From: an uncultured Clostridium sp.
Lineage (GTDB): Bacteria; Bacillota; Clostridia; Lachnospirales; Lachnospiraceae
Direction of reading: 5' to 3'
Assembly: GCA_900539185.1 (NCBI GenBank)
Contig: UQBG01000008.1
Location: 53,911 to 117,910 of the forward strand
DNA: 64,000 nucleotides
Positions 52,218 to 62,199 of the stretch are shown here, piece by piece (positions within the stretch are counted from its first letter, which is position 1; each line of letters starts with the position of its first letter). Made by a program: the position numbers and the translations under genes. Under the pieces are notes generated by a model. The model saw only the letters and a program-made list of their open reading frames with translations, was not told where the DNA came from and made no database searches.

Positions 52218-53246
52218 CTATACGATCATCATAGCGTCCCCGAAGCTAAAGAACCGATACCGCTCCTGCACCGCTACCTCATATGCATGCAGAATCGTCT
52301 CACGATCCGCCAGTGCAGATACCAGCATGATCAAGGTTGACTCCGGCAGATGAAAGTTCGTGATCAGACAGTCAACCGCTTTAAACTGATACCCCGGATA
52401 AATAAAGATATCCGTCCATCCACTTTTTACCGGAATATGTCCATCCGGTTCTGCTACTGTCTCCAGGGTCCGGGTACTGGTCGTACCCACTGAGATTACT
52501 CTGCCACCGGATGCTTTGGTTTCATTAATTACTCTGGCTGCCTCTTCATCTACGATATAGAACTCAGAATGCATATGATGATCCAGTACATTTTCTTCCT
52601 TCACCGGTCGAAAGGTCCCCAGTCCTACGTGAAGTGTCACTTTTGCAATCCGAATTCCCTTTGCCTGTATCTTCTCCAGCAGTTCTTCCGTAAAATGAAG
52701 GCCTGCCGTCGGTGCCGCTGCGGATCCATCATACTTGGCATATACCGTCTGATACCGATTCTTATCCTGTAGCTGATGCGTAATATATGGCGGTAACGGC
52801 ATCTGACCCAGTTGATCCAGAATCTCCTCGAAGATTCCATCATACTCAAACCGGATCAACCGGTTTCCTTCTTCTACAATATCTATAACTTCTCCTACCA
52901 GAAGACCGTCGCCAAAACTGATTCTGGCGCCAACTCTGGCTTTTTTCCCCGGCTTCACCAGTGTTTCCCAGACCTTTTCTTCCTTTCTCTTTAACAGAAG
53001 AACTTCAATCGATGCACCGGTCTCCTCCTTTACCCCCATTAAGCGGGCCGGAATCACTCGGGTATTATTGACAACGAGACAATCTCCCGGATTCAGATAG
53101 TCGATCACATCATAAAAGTGTTTATGCTCGATCTCCCCTGTTTCCCGATGCAGAACCATCAGTCTGGAATTATCCCGTTTCTCCAGAGGATCCTGTGCGA
53201 TCAGTTCCTCCGGAAGATTATAATTAAAATCACTTAACTTCATCAT
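52218..53246 (-). CDS. queA: S-adenosylmethionine:tRNA ribosyltransferase-isomerase
   Basis: Transfers and rearranges the ribose of SAM onto 7-aminomethyl-7-deazaguanine in tRNA to form epoxyqueuosine. It has 342 residues. Motifs FNYNLPEELIAQDPLEKRD, GDCLVVNNTRVIPARL, PTAGLHFTEELL, HVGLGTFRPV and the C-terminal NFHLPESTLIMLVSA are present. It begins with ATG-ATG nine bases after pheT and is carried on the T-box-controlled transcript. Either ATG could be used. Confidence 0.97.
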   Translation of the reverse strand: MMKLSDFNYNLPEELIAQDPLEKRDNSRLMVLHRETGEIEHKHFYDVIDYLNPGDCLVVNNTRVIPARLMGVKEETGASIEVLLLKRKEEKVWETLVKPGKKARVGARISFGDGLLVGEVIDIVEEGNRLIRFEYDGIFEEILDQLGQMPLPPYITHQLQDKNRYQTVYAKYDGSAAAPTAGLHFTEELLEKIQAKGIRIAKVTLHVGLGTFRPVKEENVLDHHMHSEFYIVDEEAARVINETKASGGRVISVGTTSTRTLETVAEPDGHIPVKSGWTDIFIYPGYQFKAVDCLITNFHLPESTLIMLVSALADRETILHAYEVAVQERYRFFSFGDAMMIV

Positions 53247-53255
53247 GGATATCTA

Positions 53256-55685
53256 CTAGCCTCTCAGTTCGATTCCTAACTCTTTCAGGGCTTCAACGAT
53301 CTTATCTACGATAGCATTTACCTCATTTGCCTCCAGATTCCGATCCTTTGCGCGGAAGGTTAGCGTATATGCTACAGACTTCTTACCATGTCCTACCTGC
53401 TCACCTTCGTATACATCAAAGAGTTCATAGTTTTCTAACAGCTTTCCGCCATACTTCTTGATAACAGCTTCAACCTGACCCACAAAGATCTCCTTGCTCA
53501 TAACCATACTCAGATCTCTGGTACTTGCAGGGAACTTTGCAATTCCTTCATACTTTCGATCGAAGCTGGCCAGTGCAGTAAGCTTCGGCAGATCAACAAC
53601 CGCTACATATACCTCACCCTTCATATCATAGTTTTCTACCACCTCCGGATGAAGCTGACCAATATATCCGATTACGTCTTCTCCATTCTGAATCGCAGCC
53701 TGGCGCCCCGGATGCAGGAACGGATAACCACCTTTTGGATTATACGTAAATGCATGATGAAGTCCCAACTTCTCGAACAGTTCTTCCAGTACACCCTTCA
53801 TATGGAAGAAGTCACACTGTCCATACATACCGAGTGTTAACATCTTGCGCTCCTCCGGAAGCTCTGTCAACGGCAACTGCTTTGGCAGATAGATATTTCC
53901 GATCTCATACAGGCGGGCATCCTTATTTCTCCGGTTATAGTTGGTAGCTAATGACGTAATCATACCATTCAGAGAAATAGTTCTCATGATAGAGAAGTCT
54001 TCTCCTAACGGATTGGCGATCACGATTGCCTTCCGAATATCCGAATCCTGTGGAATCAACAGCTTGTCATATACCTTTGGACTCTCGAACGAATACGTCA
54101 TACCGCCGGAAAAGCCGTTATTTTCACATACATCCCGGACAACATCTTCTACCAGCATATGGAACTGCTTCTTACCAACGGTCACCTCACCGCGTGGCAA
54201 GGTAGACGGAAGCTTATCATAACCATACAAACGAGCGACCTCCTCTGCCAGATCCGCCATACAGTGAAGATCCTGACGGAAGGTTGGAATCGTCAGTTCA
54301 TTCTGATTCATATCATAAGACAGACCCAGTCGACCAAAGTATTCTAACATCCGCTCCTCCGGAATATCCATACCCAGCAATCGGTTCATCTTCTCCGGCT
54401 CAAACGGAAGCTTCCATGGCTCTACAGGATCCGGATAGATATCGATCACACCATCTACGACCTCTCCGCAGCCCAGTTCTTCGATCAACTGGCAGGCACG
54501 ATTGATTGCCTCCAGTGCCAGATTCGGATCCAGTCCCTTTTCAAACTTCGCAGATGCATCCGTCCGCATACCGATTCGCTTAGATGCCAGACGAATATTG
54601 GTACCATCAAAGCACGCTGCCTCAAACAGTAGTGTTGAGATACTATCTGTTACCATGGAATTCTCTCCACCCATGATACCTGCGATACCGATCTCCTTCT
54701 CACCGTCACAGATCATCAGTACATTGGAATCCAATATACGTTCCTGACCATCCAGTGTCACAAATTTATCTCCATCCTTTGCACGCTTTACAATGATCTT
54801 ATGATCTGCGATCGTATCCAGATCATAGGCATGCATTGGCTGTCCGTATTCCTCCATTACATAGTTTGTAATATCTACCAGATTATTGATTGAACGGATT
54901 CCCTGCGATGCCAGCCTCTCCCGCATCCACTTCGGAGAAGGTCCGATCTTTAAATTCTTAACCACACGTGCACAGTATCGTGGACACAGATCCTTCGCTT
55001 CTACTTCCACAGATGCATAGTTCAGTACATCGCCACCCTTTACGGTGCCCGGTACGACCGGTGGGTGGAACGGAAGTGCATATGTGGCGGCTGCCTCTCT
55101 TGCCATACCGATCATGCTGAAGCAGTCTACACGATTGGAAGTGATTTCATACTCAACAACCGCATCATGCAGGCCAAGCGCCTCGATTGCATCATCACCC
55201 GGCTGTACGCCTGCCTCCTCCGGAAATACATAAACACCATTCTCCGGTGCCTCCGGGTACAGATCTCTGCTGGAACCCAGCTCCTCGATCGCACACATCA
55301 TACCATAGGACTCTATGCCACGTAGCTTGCCTTTCTTGATCTTTATACCATTTTCCGGTAACGGACCTCCATCATGTCCTCCGGCTACCCGGCCACCATC
55401 CAGAACCGTTGGCACCAGATCGCCTTCCTTGACATTCGGTGCACCTGTTACGATCTGCAAAGGTGCTTCTTCTCCTATGTTTACCTGACAGATAATCAGC
55501 TTATCAGCATCTGGATGCTTTTCGATCTTCTCGATCCTGCCAACTACGATTTTCTCCAGATTCTTATCCTTCTTCTCGTATCCCTCTACATGAGAACCTG
55601 ATAATGTGATTGCATCTACAAATTCTTCTACCGGTGCATTCAGATCCGGTACATATACCTTTAACCAGGACATTGGTGTATTCAT
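53256..55685 (-). CDS. pheT: Phenylalanyl-tRNA synthetase beta subunit
   Basis: 809 residues, the full bacterial form. An N-terminal tRNA-binding (EMAP/OB) domain contains VGRIEKIEKHPDADKL. B3/4 editing and B5 domains follow (MSTLLFEA..CFDGTNIRLASKRIG region), and a C-terminal anticodon-binding FDX-ACB domain ends the chain (KFPASTRDLSMVM). It forms the alpha2-beta2 enzyme with PheS. It starts behind an AGGAGG-like site, 46 bases after pheS. Confidence 0.97.
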   Translation of the reverse strand: MNTPMSWLKVYVPDLNAPVEEFVDAITLSGSHVEGYEKKDKNLEKIVVGRIEKIEKHPDADKLIICQVNIGEEAPLQIVTGAPNVKEGDLVPTVLDGGRVAGGHDGGPLPENGIKIKKGKLRGIESYGMMCAIEELGSSRDLYPEAPENGVYVFPEEAGVQPGDDAIEALGLHDAVVEYEITSNRVDCFSMIGMAREAAATYALPFHPPVVPGTVKGGDVLNYASVEVEAKDLCPRYCARVVKNLKIGPSPKWMRERLASQGIRSINNLVDITNYVMEEYGQPMHAYDLDTIADHKIIVKRAKDGDKFVTLDGQERILDSNVLMICDGEKEIGIAGIMGGENSMVTDSISTLLFEAACFDGTNIRLASKRIGMRTDASAKFEKGLDPNLALEAINRACQLIEELGCGEVVDGVIDIYPDPVEPWKLPFEPEKMNRLLGMDIPEERMLEYFGRLGLSYDMNQNELTIPTFRQDLHCMADLAEEVARLYGYDKLPSTLPRGEVTVGKKQFHMLVEDVVRDVCENNGFSGGMTYSFESPKVYDKLLIPQDSDIRKAIVIANPLGEDFSIMRTISLNGMITSLATNYNRRNKDARLYEIGNIYLPKQLPLTELPEERKMLTLGMYGQCDFFHMKGVLEELFEKLGLHHAFTYNPKGGYPFLHPGRQAAIQNGEDVIGYIGQLHPEVVENYDMKGEVYVAVVDLPKLTALASFDRKYEGIAKFPASTRDLSMVMSKEIFVGQVEAVIKKYGGKLLENYELFDVYEGEQVGHGKKSVAYTLTFRAKDRNLEANEVNAIVDKIVEALKELGIELRG

Positions 55686-55731
55686 CTTTATTAACCTCCT
55701 ACTATCTTAACCGTTTACCATTCTTTTTGAT

Positions 55732-56751
55732 TTAAAACTGCCTTAAGAATCTCATATCATTCTCATACAGCAGACGCATATCATCGATCTCATACTTCAG
55801 AAGTGCAACACGCTCCAGACCGATACCAAATGCAAAACCGGAATACTCCTCCGGATCGATACCACAGTCCTTCAGTACCTTCGGATGAACCATACCACAG
55901 CCTAGAATCTCGATCCAGCCACTGCCCTTACACATACGGCAGCCTTTACCGCCACACTTAAAGCAACTCACATCTACCTCGGCACTTGGCTCTGTAAATG
56001 GAAAATGATGCGGGCGAAGCTTTACCTTCGTATCCGGTCCAAAGAACTCCTGTGCAAACTGCTCCAGTGTTCCCTTCAGATCAGCAAAGGTGATTCCTTT
56101 ATCGACTACCAGACCCTCTACCTGATGGAAGGATGGTGAATGGGTTGCATCGACTTCATCCGCCCGGAATACACGCCCCGGTGCAATGATCCGAATCGGC
56201 ATTCTGCCTGTCTCCATCACTCTTGCCTGTACCGGCGAGGTCTGTGTACGAAGCAGAATATCCTTCGTGATGTAGAAGGTATCCTGTTCATCCTTTGCCG
56301 GATGATTTGCAGGTATATTCAACAATTCAAAGTTATAATGATCATATTCGACTTCCGGTCCTTCTACAATCTCATATCCCATACCTACGAATACGCGTTC
56401 CAGTTCCTCCAGTGCGATCTGATTTGGATGTCTGTGTCCCTTCATATGCATGGTTCCCGGTAATGTTACATCGATGACTTCCTTCTTCATCTTTTCTTCC
56501 CGGATCTTCTTCGCGATATCACTCTTAACCGCTTCCAGACGTTCCTCGATTGCAGTCCGTGTATCATTTACCATCTGACCAACCTTTGGCCGATCCTCCG
56601 GCGCTACATCCTTCATGCCCTTTAATACCTGAGTCAGTTCACCCTTCTTCCCCAGAACATCAACCTTAATATTATTCAATGCATCCAGATCTTTTGCGGC
56701 TTCAATCTTCGCTAATGCCTCTTCTCGAATCGCCTGTAGTTTCTCTTTCAT
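55732..56751 (-). CDS. pheS: Phenylalanyl-tRNA synthetase alpha subunit
   Basis: The catalytic subunit, 339 residues. An N-terminal coiled coil (about 1-85) precedes the class II core with motif 2 (GRVFRADEVDATHSPSFHQVEG) and motif 3 (GFAFGIGLERVALLKY); the zinc-like CFKCGGKGCRMCKGSG segment is typical. Two adjacent ATGs at 56754 and 56751 follow AGGAGG; the second has the better 7-base spacing. It is controlled by the T-box leader upstream. Confidence 0.97.
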   Translation of the reverse strand: MKEKLQAIREEALAKIEAAKDLDALNNIKVDVLGKKGELTQVLKGMKDVAPEDRPKVGQMVNDTRTAIEERLEAVKSDIAKKIREEKMKKEVIDVTLPGTMHMKGHRHPNQIALEELERVFVGMGYEIVEGPEVEYDHYNFELLNIPANHPAKDEQDTFYITKDILLRTQTSPVQARVMETGRMPIRIIAPGRVFRADEVDATHSPSFHQVEGLVVDKGITFADLKGTLEQFAQEFFGPDTKVKLRPHHFPFTEPSAEVDVSCFKCGGKGCRMCKGSGWIEILGCGMVHPKVLKDCGIDPEEYSGFAFGIGLERVALLKYEIDDMRLLYENDMRFLRQF

Positions 56752-56802
56752 CATCGTTCCTCCTAAAATCATTCTAATTTGCTACTGATTGGGTTTTACA
56801 AT

Positions 56803-57066
56803 AAAACAAAAAAGCCCATCCCAAAAGGGACGAGCTTATAATCGCGGTACCACCCTGTTTCTTACGGATATATGCTATCTATATCCTGTAAGCACTTTCG
56901 TAATGTATAACGCCATCACCCGTTCTGTCCTACCAGATCTCTCATTCAGACAGAAAGCTCCGGTGTGAAACTGAGAATCTGCTCTTCCTTCAGAGGCTTC
57001 CAGCCGATGACCTCTGTTCTCTGTCAGGGATACAAACTCCTTCTTGCACCTTCAACGCCAATAACT
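56803..57066 (-). promoter_or_regulatory. Phe-specific T-box riboswitch of pheST-queA
   Basis: The conserved T-box AGGGTGGTACCGCG lies at 56856-56843 on the minus strand. It is followed by a terminator hairpin (AAGCTCGTCCC, TTTT, GGGATGGGCTT; 56836-56811) and a T run. Stem I occupies roughly 57050-56930, and UUC at 56969-56967 followed by A fits the phenylalanine specifier. Uncharged tRNA-Phe should stabilise the antiterminator and allow transcription into pheS. Confidence 0.92.
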
Positions 57067-57072
57067 GTTACT

Positions 57073-57101
57073 ATCATAGACTTGAACTCTTCGGTTGTCA
57101 A
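57073..57101 (-). promoter_or_regulatory. Promoter of the pheST T-box transcript
   Basis: TTGACA (57101-57096), a 17-base spacer, and TATGAT (57078-57073), starting eight bases after the stop of the sensor-GGDEF gene. Confidence 0.88.
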
Positions 57102-57108
57102 GATTTTT

Positions 57109-59124
57109 TCATAACAATTCTTCTTTCTTTAGTATACTCTTTCGCTTTTTCTTCTTATATTCGTATAGCTGCTCATCTGCCTGTTCCATCAGCTCCGAGA
57201 TATTGATTTCCTCTGCACAAACAAAATGCCGGATGCCCACGCTCATACTTACATAGTATGGCTTATCATTCTCCCGATTCATACGCTCTGTTATCTCATC
57301 GATCCTGCTACGCAGTGCTGCTTCCTGATCTTCTTCCTCCATTATCAGATAGGCACTAAACTCATCTCCTCCGATTCGTCCTGCGGAGCCCTTCTCCCGG
57401 AGTTCATGAATACTCTCCTGAAGAATCTGTCCTATCATCTGAAGTGCATAGTCTCCCTCTTCATGACCAAACTGATCATTGATCAGCTTTAGATTATTCA
57501 TATCTGCATATACGATCAATGCCGGCTTTCCAAGATTACTCTGATCTATCACATTTCGCTTCATACTGTTCAGGAATCCACGTCGATTATAGATCTGTGT
57601 CAGTTCATCGATCTGAGATATTTCCTCTAATATCGAGTTCTTCTCCCGTACCTGCTGCAATGTAATCTCCAGAGTCGCTGCCATTTGATTCTTCTTATGC
57701 AGCAGCTTATTCGTCTTCAATGCACTGGATATCTGATATGACAACTGCCCCAGATAGCCATAGTACGCTTCTCTTACATCCCACATCATAAATCCATACT
57801 GGATCTCACCGGCATATAATAAAGTAAGCACCATGATCTGCTGTTGATCCTGATCTATATATGCATGATCAAAGATATGATCGAATGGAATGATCTGCTG
57901 AGCCGGTTCTATCTCCTTTATATCTTCTTCCCGTACAGGATAATAATAGATCGGCATCGGCTGATATACGATATATGGTTCTCTCCTGTACGGTGCCTTA
58001 TAATATGCCCGTAGCCGCACCGCCTCCGGCTGAACCCATATCTGCCCCTTCTTATGCTCCAGTTCATTCATAAAGGTATACAGATATATCCCCTGGATAT
58101 TCATCTTACATAAGCTCTCCAGAATCATATAGTAAATCTTGTCATTTTCCGCTTCATAGTTCAACTGATTCCGGGATATAGCTGCCAGGGTATGTGTCAG
58201 AGAATCCAGATTTGCCTGAACACTCAGCACATCCCCAAAGTTATTCTGATACGGAATCTTATCACAGCCACAGGAACCACGTACTACAAACGTAGTATCT
58301 ACCATGAGATTGTGATGCTCTCCGTTCAGAACCCGCTCACACAGTCCGACCGCCTTATATCCCAACAGGGCAGGATCTGCCTTTACAGTCGTCAGGCCCG
58401 GCTTTATCTGTGCGGAATATGGTGCGTCATCAAAGCCCAGAACCGCTATATTCTGTCCAACCTCCAGATGATGTGCAGCCAGCACCTGATAGGCAGCATA
58501 ACACATCATATCATTGGCACATACCAGTGCATCCATCTCCGGATATTCCTCCAGCAATGCCTCTATGACATCCGTACAGTCTGAAGAAAAATCGCCCTCT
58601 ACGATCCGATACTGCTGCTTTTCTATATGATTTTGCGCCATTGTCTTTTCAAATATTCTCTGACGCTCAACAGCATCAATATTATTTGCCGGACCGCTCA
58701 CATATCCGAAATGCTTCCGATGATGCTTCCGAATCAAATGTTCGATTCCCAATGTGATTCCCGTTGTATTATCGAAGTTCACACTGGAATAATCATCAAT
58801 CGTATCGGATATCAGAATCACCGGCACCGGTATCATCTGAAGGAACCGCTTCTTGTCCTCCAGACTCATCTGTGGTGCTATATTCCCCAGATTGATAATC
58901 GCCACATCGATGCTTCTCTCTGCTATAAACTGAAACAAACAGTTGTGCTGATAGGCATACTCGTCCTTAAATACCGGACTCATCCTGGAATCCAGAAACT
59001 TCCCCGGAAATATAAACAGATTATAATCTTTTTCCTTCGCTGCTTTTACGGCGCCTTCGCAGAGCATATTTGCAAATGGATCTTCGAATTCGCTGATAAA
59101 CAGTGCTACATTCAATCGTTTCAT
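57109..59124 (-). CDS. LacI-type sensor domain fused to GGDEF diguanylate cyclase
   Basis: 671 residues with no signal peptide or membrane span, so cytoplasmic. Residues 3-290 are a periplasmic-binding-protein-like domain of the LacI/GalR kind (NVALFISEFEDPFANMLCEGAV start, DALVCANDMMCYAAYQVL, VLGFDDAPYSA), but the helix-turn-helix of LacI is absent. A middle region (about 300-470) precedes a coiled coil (about 475-500). The GGDEF domain (about 505-660) has RIGGDEF intact and no RxxD inhibitory site (REKG there). Inference: a soluble small-molecule, possibly sugar, sensor that controls c-di-GMP synthesis. The start follows GAGGG. Confidence 0.9.
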   Translation of the reverse strand: MKRLNVALFISEFEDPFANMLCEGAVKAAKEKDYNLFIFPGKFLDSRMSPVFKDEYAYQHNCLFQFIAERSIDVAIINLGNIAPQMSLEDKKRFLQMIPVPVILISDTIDDYSSVNFDNTTGITLGIEHLIRKHHRKHFGYVSGPANNIDAVERQRIFEKTMAQNHIEKQQYRIVEGDFSSDCTDVIEALLEEYPEMDALVCANDMMCYAAYQVLAAHHLEVGQNIAVLGFDDAPYSAQIKPGLTTVKADPALLGYKAVGLCERVLNGEHHNLMVDTTFVVRGSCGCDKIPYQNNFGDVLSVQANLDSLTHTLAAISRNQLNYEAENDKIYYMILESLCKMNIQGIYLYTFMNELEHKKGQIWVQPEAVRLRAYYKAPYRREPYIVYQPMPIYYYPVREEDIKEIEPAQQIIPFDHIFDHAYIDQDQQQIMVLTLLYAGEIQYGFMMWDVREAYYGYLGQLSYQISSALKTNKLLHKKNQMAATLEITLQQVREKNSILEEISQIDELTQIYNRRGFLNSMKRNVIDQSNLGKPALIVYADMNNLKLINDQFGHEEGDYALQMIGQILQESIHELREKGSAGRIGGDEFSAYLIMEEEDQEAALRSRIDEITERMNRENDKPYYVSMSVGIRHFVCAEEINISELMEQADEQLYEYKKKKRKSILKKEELL

Positions 59125-59168
59125 CGTACCCTCACCCAGTCGATTACTAAACCGTTTTCACTATCTTA

Positions 59169-59197
59169 ATAATAACGCCTTTTGTTCACTTTTTCAA
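59169..59197 (-). promoter_or_regulatory. Promoter of the sensor-GGDEF gene
   Basis: TTGAAA (59197-59192), a 17-base spacer, and TATTAT (59174-59169), about 45 bases before the start. Confidence 0.65.
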
Positions 59198-59214
59198 TAT
59201 CATTCCTACCACAA

Positions 59215-62184
59215 TTACTCCACAGATTTCAGTGATTCTGCCATATTGATCCGGTCCAGCTTCACAGACATTACCCGATCTACCAACAGGGAAAATACAA
59301 ACGTAATAACAATACTGAGAAGATAACTGATCGGACGGATATAAACCGCAAAATATACCATATCTACCTGAATGCATGCCATAACAAACCGATGCAGCAA
59401 AACTCCCATGCCTAAGCCCAGCAGTGCTCCAACCCCTGTCAGTACCATATTTTCACGAAAAACATAAGCCTCTGTTTCCTTTCGGAAAAATCCCAATACC
59501 TTAATTGTCGCTATTTCCCGGATTCTCTCTGTAATATTGATATTCGTCAGATTATACAGGACTATGAATGCCAGTCCGGCAGCACAGGCAATGACCAATA
59601 TGACAACATAGTCCAGACTGCTCATCATATTACCGATCCGATCTGCCATATCCTGATACAGTGTCGTCGATACCACCTGTGACTCTTTCATCAGTTCTGC
59701 GGCTGCCTGATGCAGATCCTGATTCTCCTTATAGTTGATATAAATCGTCTTATACTCCGGTTTTTCTCCTAACTGCTCCGTATAGGTATCCGGTGAAAGA
59801 AGGACATAATTATACACATGATTTTCAAAGATTCCTGCGACCGTCACCGATATCTCCTGCATATCTTCATTCCGTACAAGGATCTGATCTCCCACCTCTA
59901 TATGGTAATGAGCCGCAAGACCATTATTGATGATTGCCTGACCGCTTTCCGGATATGCAAGCGGCTCTCCCTTTTCTGTATGCAGCTTCATATAGTCACC
60001 GATCACGGACGGATCCTCCATCACTACCAGATTCACAGACTTTACTGCATCCTCTGATACCATATCCCAGGAAGATTCACTCACATATGTATAGGTCTGT
60101 GCAACCTCCTCCAGTTTTGCATCCAGCTCGGCTTCCTCAGATGCTTCCGCTGTTCCTTTTGCATGTTTCAGTCCGATCGTTCCGTCTGCTATCTGAATCT
60201 CACGATACTGAAGGGCTGCAAAGTCTGCAATTGAATCCTCGATTCCAAAACCGGTCAATACCAACGCTGTACATCCACCTATACCGATTACCATCATAAA
60301 GAATCGTTTCTTATACCGTAAAATATTCCGCACCGATACCTTATGCAGGAACTTTAGCCGCTTCCAAAGCCATGGGATATACTCCAGAAATACCCGTTTT
60401 CCCGCTTTTGGTGCCCGGCCACGCATCAGACTGGCAGCCGTTTCACCCAGTTCATACCGGCAGGATAACCATGTCGTACCGATGGAACACACCAGTGAGA
60501 CCGCCAGTGCAATCCCTGCCAACGGCCAGCTAAACACATAGTCAAGTGGCAGGGACTGATACATCATGCCGTAGGCATACCAGATCACCTTCGGAAAAAC
60601 AACGGTACCCACACTATATCCAATCACGCAGCCCAGCATCGCCGCACTGCCGGAATAGAACATAAACTTACTCATAATCACAGCTTCCGAATATCCTAAT
60701 GCCTTCAGAACACCGATCTGTGTCCGCTGTTCTTCAACCATTCGATTCATCGTTGTCATGCAAACCAATGCCGCTACTAAGATAAAAAATACAGGAAATA
60801 CCTTTGCTACCGCATTCACGATCTCGGAATCACTCTCAAAGCAGGCATAACCAATGTTTGTATTTCGATCCAACACATAGGTATCCGGTTCTGTCAAATC
60901 GGAGAGTTCTGTCTCTCCGTCCGCAATCTGCGCCTCGGCATCCGCGATTTCCGTATCATAGGTCTTTTGATTCTCCTCATACTCTGCCCAGCCATCCTGT
61001 GCTTCTGCCTGTGCCTGCAGAAGCTGACTTCTTTGATCTGCCAGCTGTTCCCTTCCACTCTCTAACCGAGCCTTTGCATCTGCAATCTGTGCTGTTCCGG
61101 CCTCCAGAGCCGCCTTCGCGGTCTCCAGTGTTTGTTGTAATTCTGCCTGCTGTTCCGGTGGAAGCTGTGCAATCCCCTCCTGCAACTGCTGGCTTTGCTG
61201 TATATACGCCTGTTCCTGCTGCTGCAGTTCATTCTCCTTTGCATGAATGGCTGCTTCCTGATCCCGTAGCGTCTGTTCGGCTGTATTTAACTGACGCCAT
61301 CCGTCCTGAATCCTCTGATCCGCCTCTGTCAGCGTCTGATAGGCATCTGTCAGCTTCTCTTCTCCCTCCGCCTTCTGCTCCTCAAGCTCTGTTCTTGCAT
61401 CCTCCAGTTTCTTCTGTGCATCCGAATATAAACGATCATACCGGCTCTTTATCTGCTGTGCACAGATTTCCTCCCATTCCGCCGTCTTTTCGGTAATATA
61501 GTCCTCATACTCATCGGAATAGAGTGCATAATCCTGATCAAAGCATACAAATGCATCTGTATAATACTCGCTGTCAAAAGCCTCAGGCAATACATAAAGA
61601 AAGCCCGATATCTTTCCGTTTCCTATCGAGGTCGTTCCCCGCTCAAAGTTCAGATAATAAGAAGAATCAACCACCCCTACAACCGTATACTCCCGCTCCT
61701 TCATGACAGACAACGTATCTTTCTCATTCGTCTCTGCCACCTTGATCACCGTTCCCGGTGCAAGAGAAGAATCAATTCTGGAATCGATTACACATTCCGA
61801 TGTGTTTTCCGGCAGCCGTCCGGAAAGCAGTCGAATTCCATTGATATGTTCCGGCATAGACAATGTCTTCAATACCATCTCATTGCTTCCAATCCCCGTA
61901 TACAGACAGTCATAGGTATACACACCTTCTGCATATCTGACATCTGCTTCCTGAGCGAATCGCTCGATGTCATCATCATCAAATCCTATTGTCGATAGCA
62001 AATGCAGATCAAAAAAATTATTTTCATCCAAATATGAATGAACCGTATGCATCATATCCGGTTTTGTAATCTTCAGTCCCGAAAAAAAGCCAACTCCCAG
62101 AGCAATAATCGCTAATATTGCAAAAAATCGGCCAAAACTCATTTTTATCTCTCGAATTGTCGTTCTTTTCATCATTGACTTCAT
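59215..62184 (-). CDS. Large FtsX-type ABC transporter permease with coiled-coil insert
   Basis: 989 residues. An N-terminal span (about 18-38) and an extracellular part lead into a long Glu/Gln/Ala-rich coiled coil (about 240-425). The first FtsX block of three spans follows (about 465-600). A second span and extracellular domain and a final FtsX block (about 865-985) complete the MacB/FtsX-like duplicated layout. It belongs with the ATPase gene 15 bases upstream. Such pairs export or resist peptides or lipophilic compounds; the substrate cannot be told. The coiled coil is unusually long for the family and probably projects outside the membrane. Confidence 0.9.
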   Translation of the reverse strand: MKSMMKRTTIREIKMSFGRFFAILAIIALGVGFFSGLKITKPDMMHTVHSYLDENNFFDLHLLSTIGFDDDDIERFAQEADVRYAEGVYTYDCLYTGIGSNEMVLKTLSMPEHINGIRLLSGRLPENTSECVIDSRIDSSLAPGTVIKVAETNEKDTLSVMKEREYTVVGVVDSSYYLNFERGTTSIGNGKISGFLYVLPEAFDSEYYTDAFVCFDQDYALYSDEYEDYITEKTAEWEEICAQQIKSRYDRLYSDAQKKLEDARTELEEQKAEGEEKLTDAYQTLTEADQRIQDGWRQLNTAEQTLRDQEAAIHAKENELQQQEQAYIQQSQQLQEGIAQLPPEQQAELQQTLETAKAALEAGTAQIADAKARLESGREQLADQRSQLLQAQAEAQDGWAEYEENQKTYDTEIADAEAQIADGETELSDLTEPDTYVLDRNTNIGYACFESDSEIVNAVAKVFPVFFILVAALVCMTTMNRMVEEQRTQIGVLKALGYSEAVIMSKFMFYSGSAAMLGCVIGYSVGTVVFPKVIWYAYGMMYQSLPLDYVFSWPLAGIALAVSLVCSIGTTWLSCRYELGETAASLMRGRAPKAGKRVFLEYIPWLWKRLKFLHKVSVRNILRYKKRFFMMVIGIGGCTALVLTGFGIEDSIADFAALQYREIQIADGTIGLKHAKGTAEASEEAELDAKLEEVAQTYTYVSESSWDMVSEDAVKSVNLVVMEDPSVIGDYMKLHTEKGEPLAYPESGQAIINNGLAAHYHIEVGDQILVRNEDMQEISVTVAGIFENHVYNYVLLSPDTYTEQLGEKPEYKTIYINYKENQDLHQAAAELMKESQVVSTTLYQDMADRIGNMMSSLDYVVILVIACAAGLAFIVLYNLTNINITERIREIATIKVLGFFRKETEAYVFRENMVLTGVGALLGLGMGVLLHRFVMACIQVDMVYFAVYIRPISYLLSIVITFVFSLLVDRVMSVKLDRINMAESLKSVE

Positions 62185-62199
62185 ATCGCACCTGCTTTT

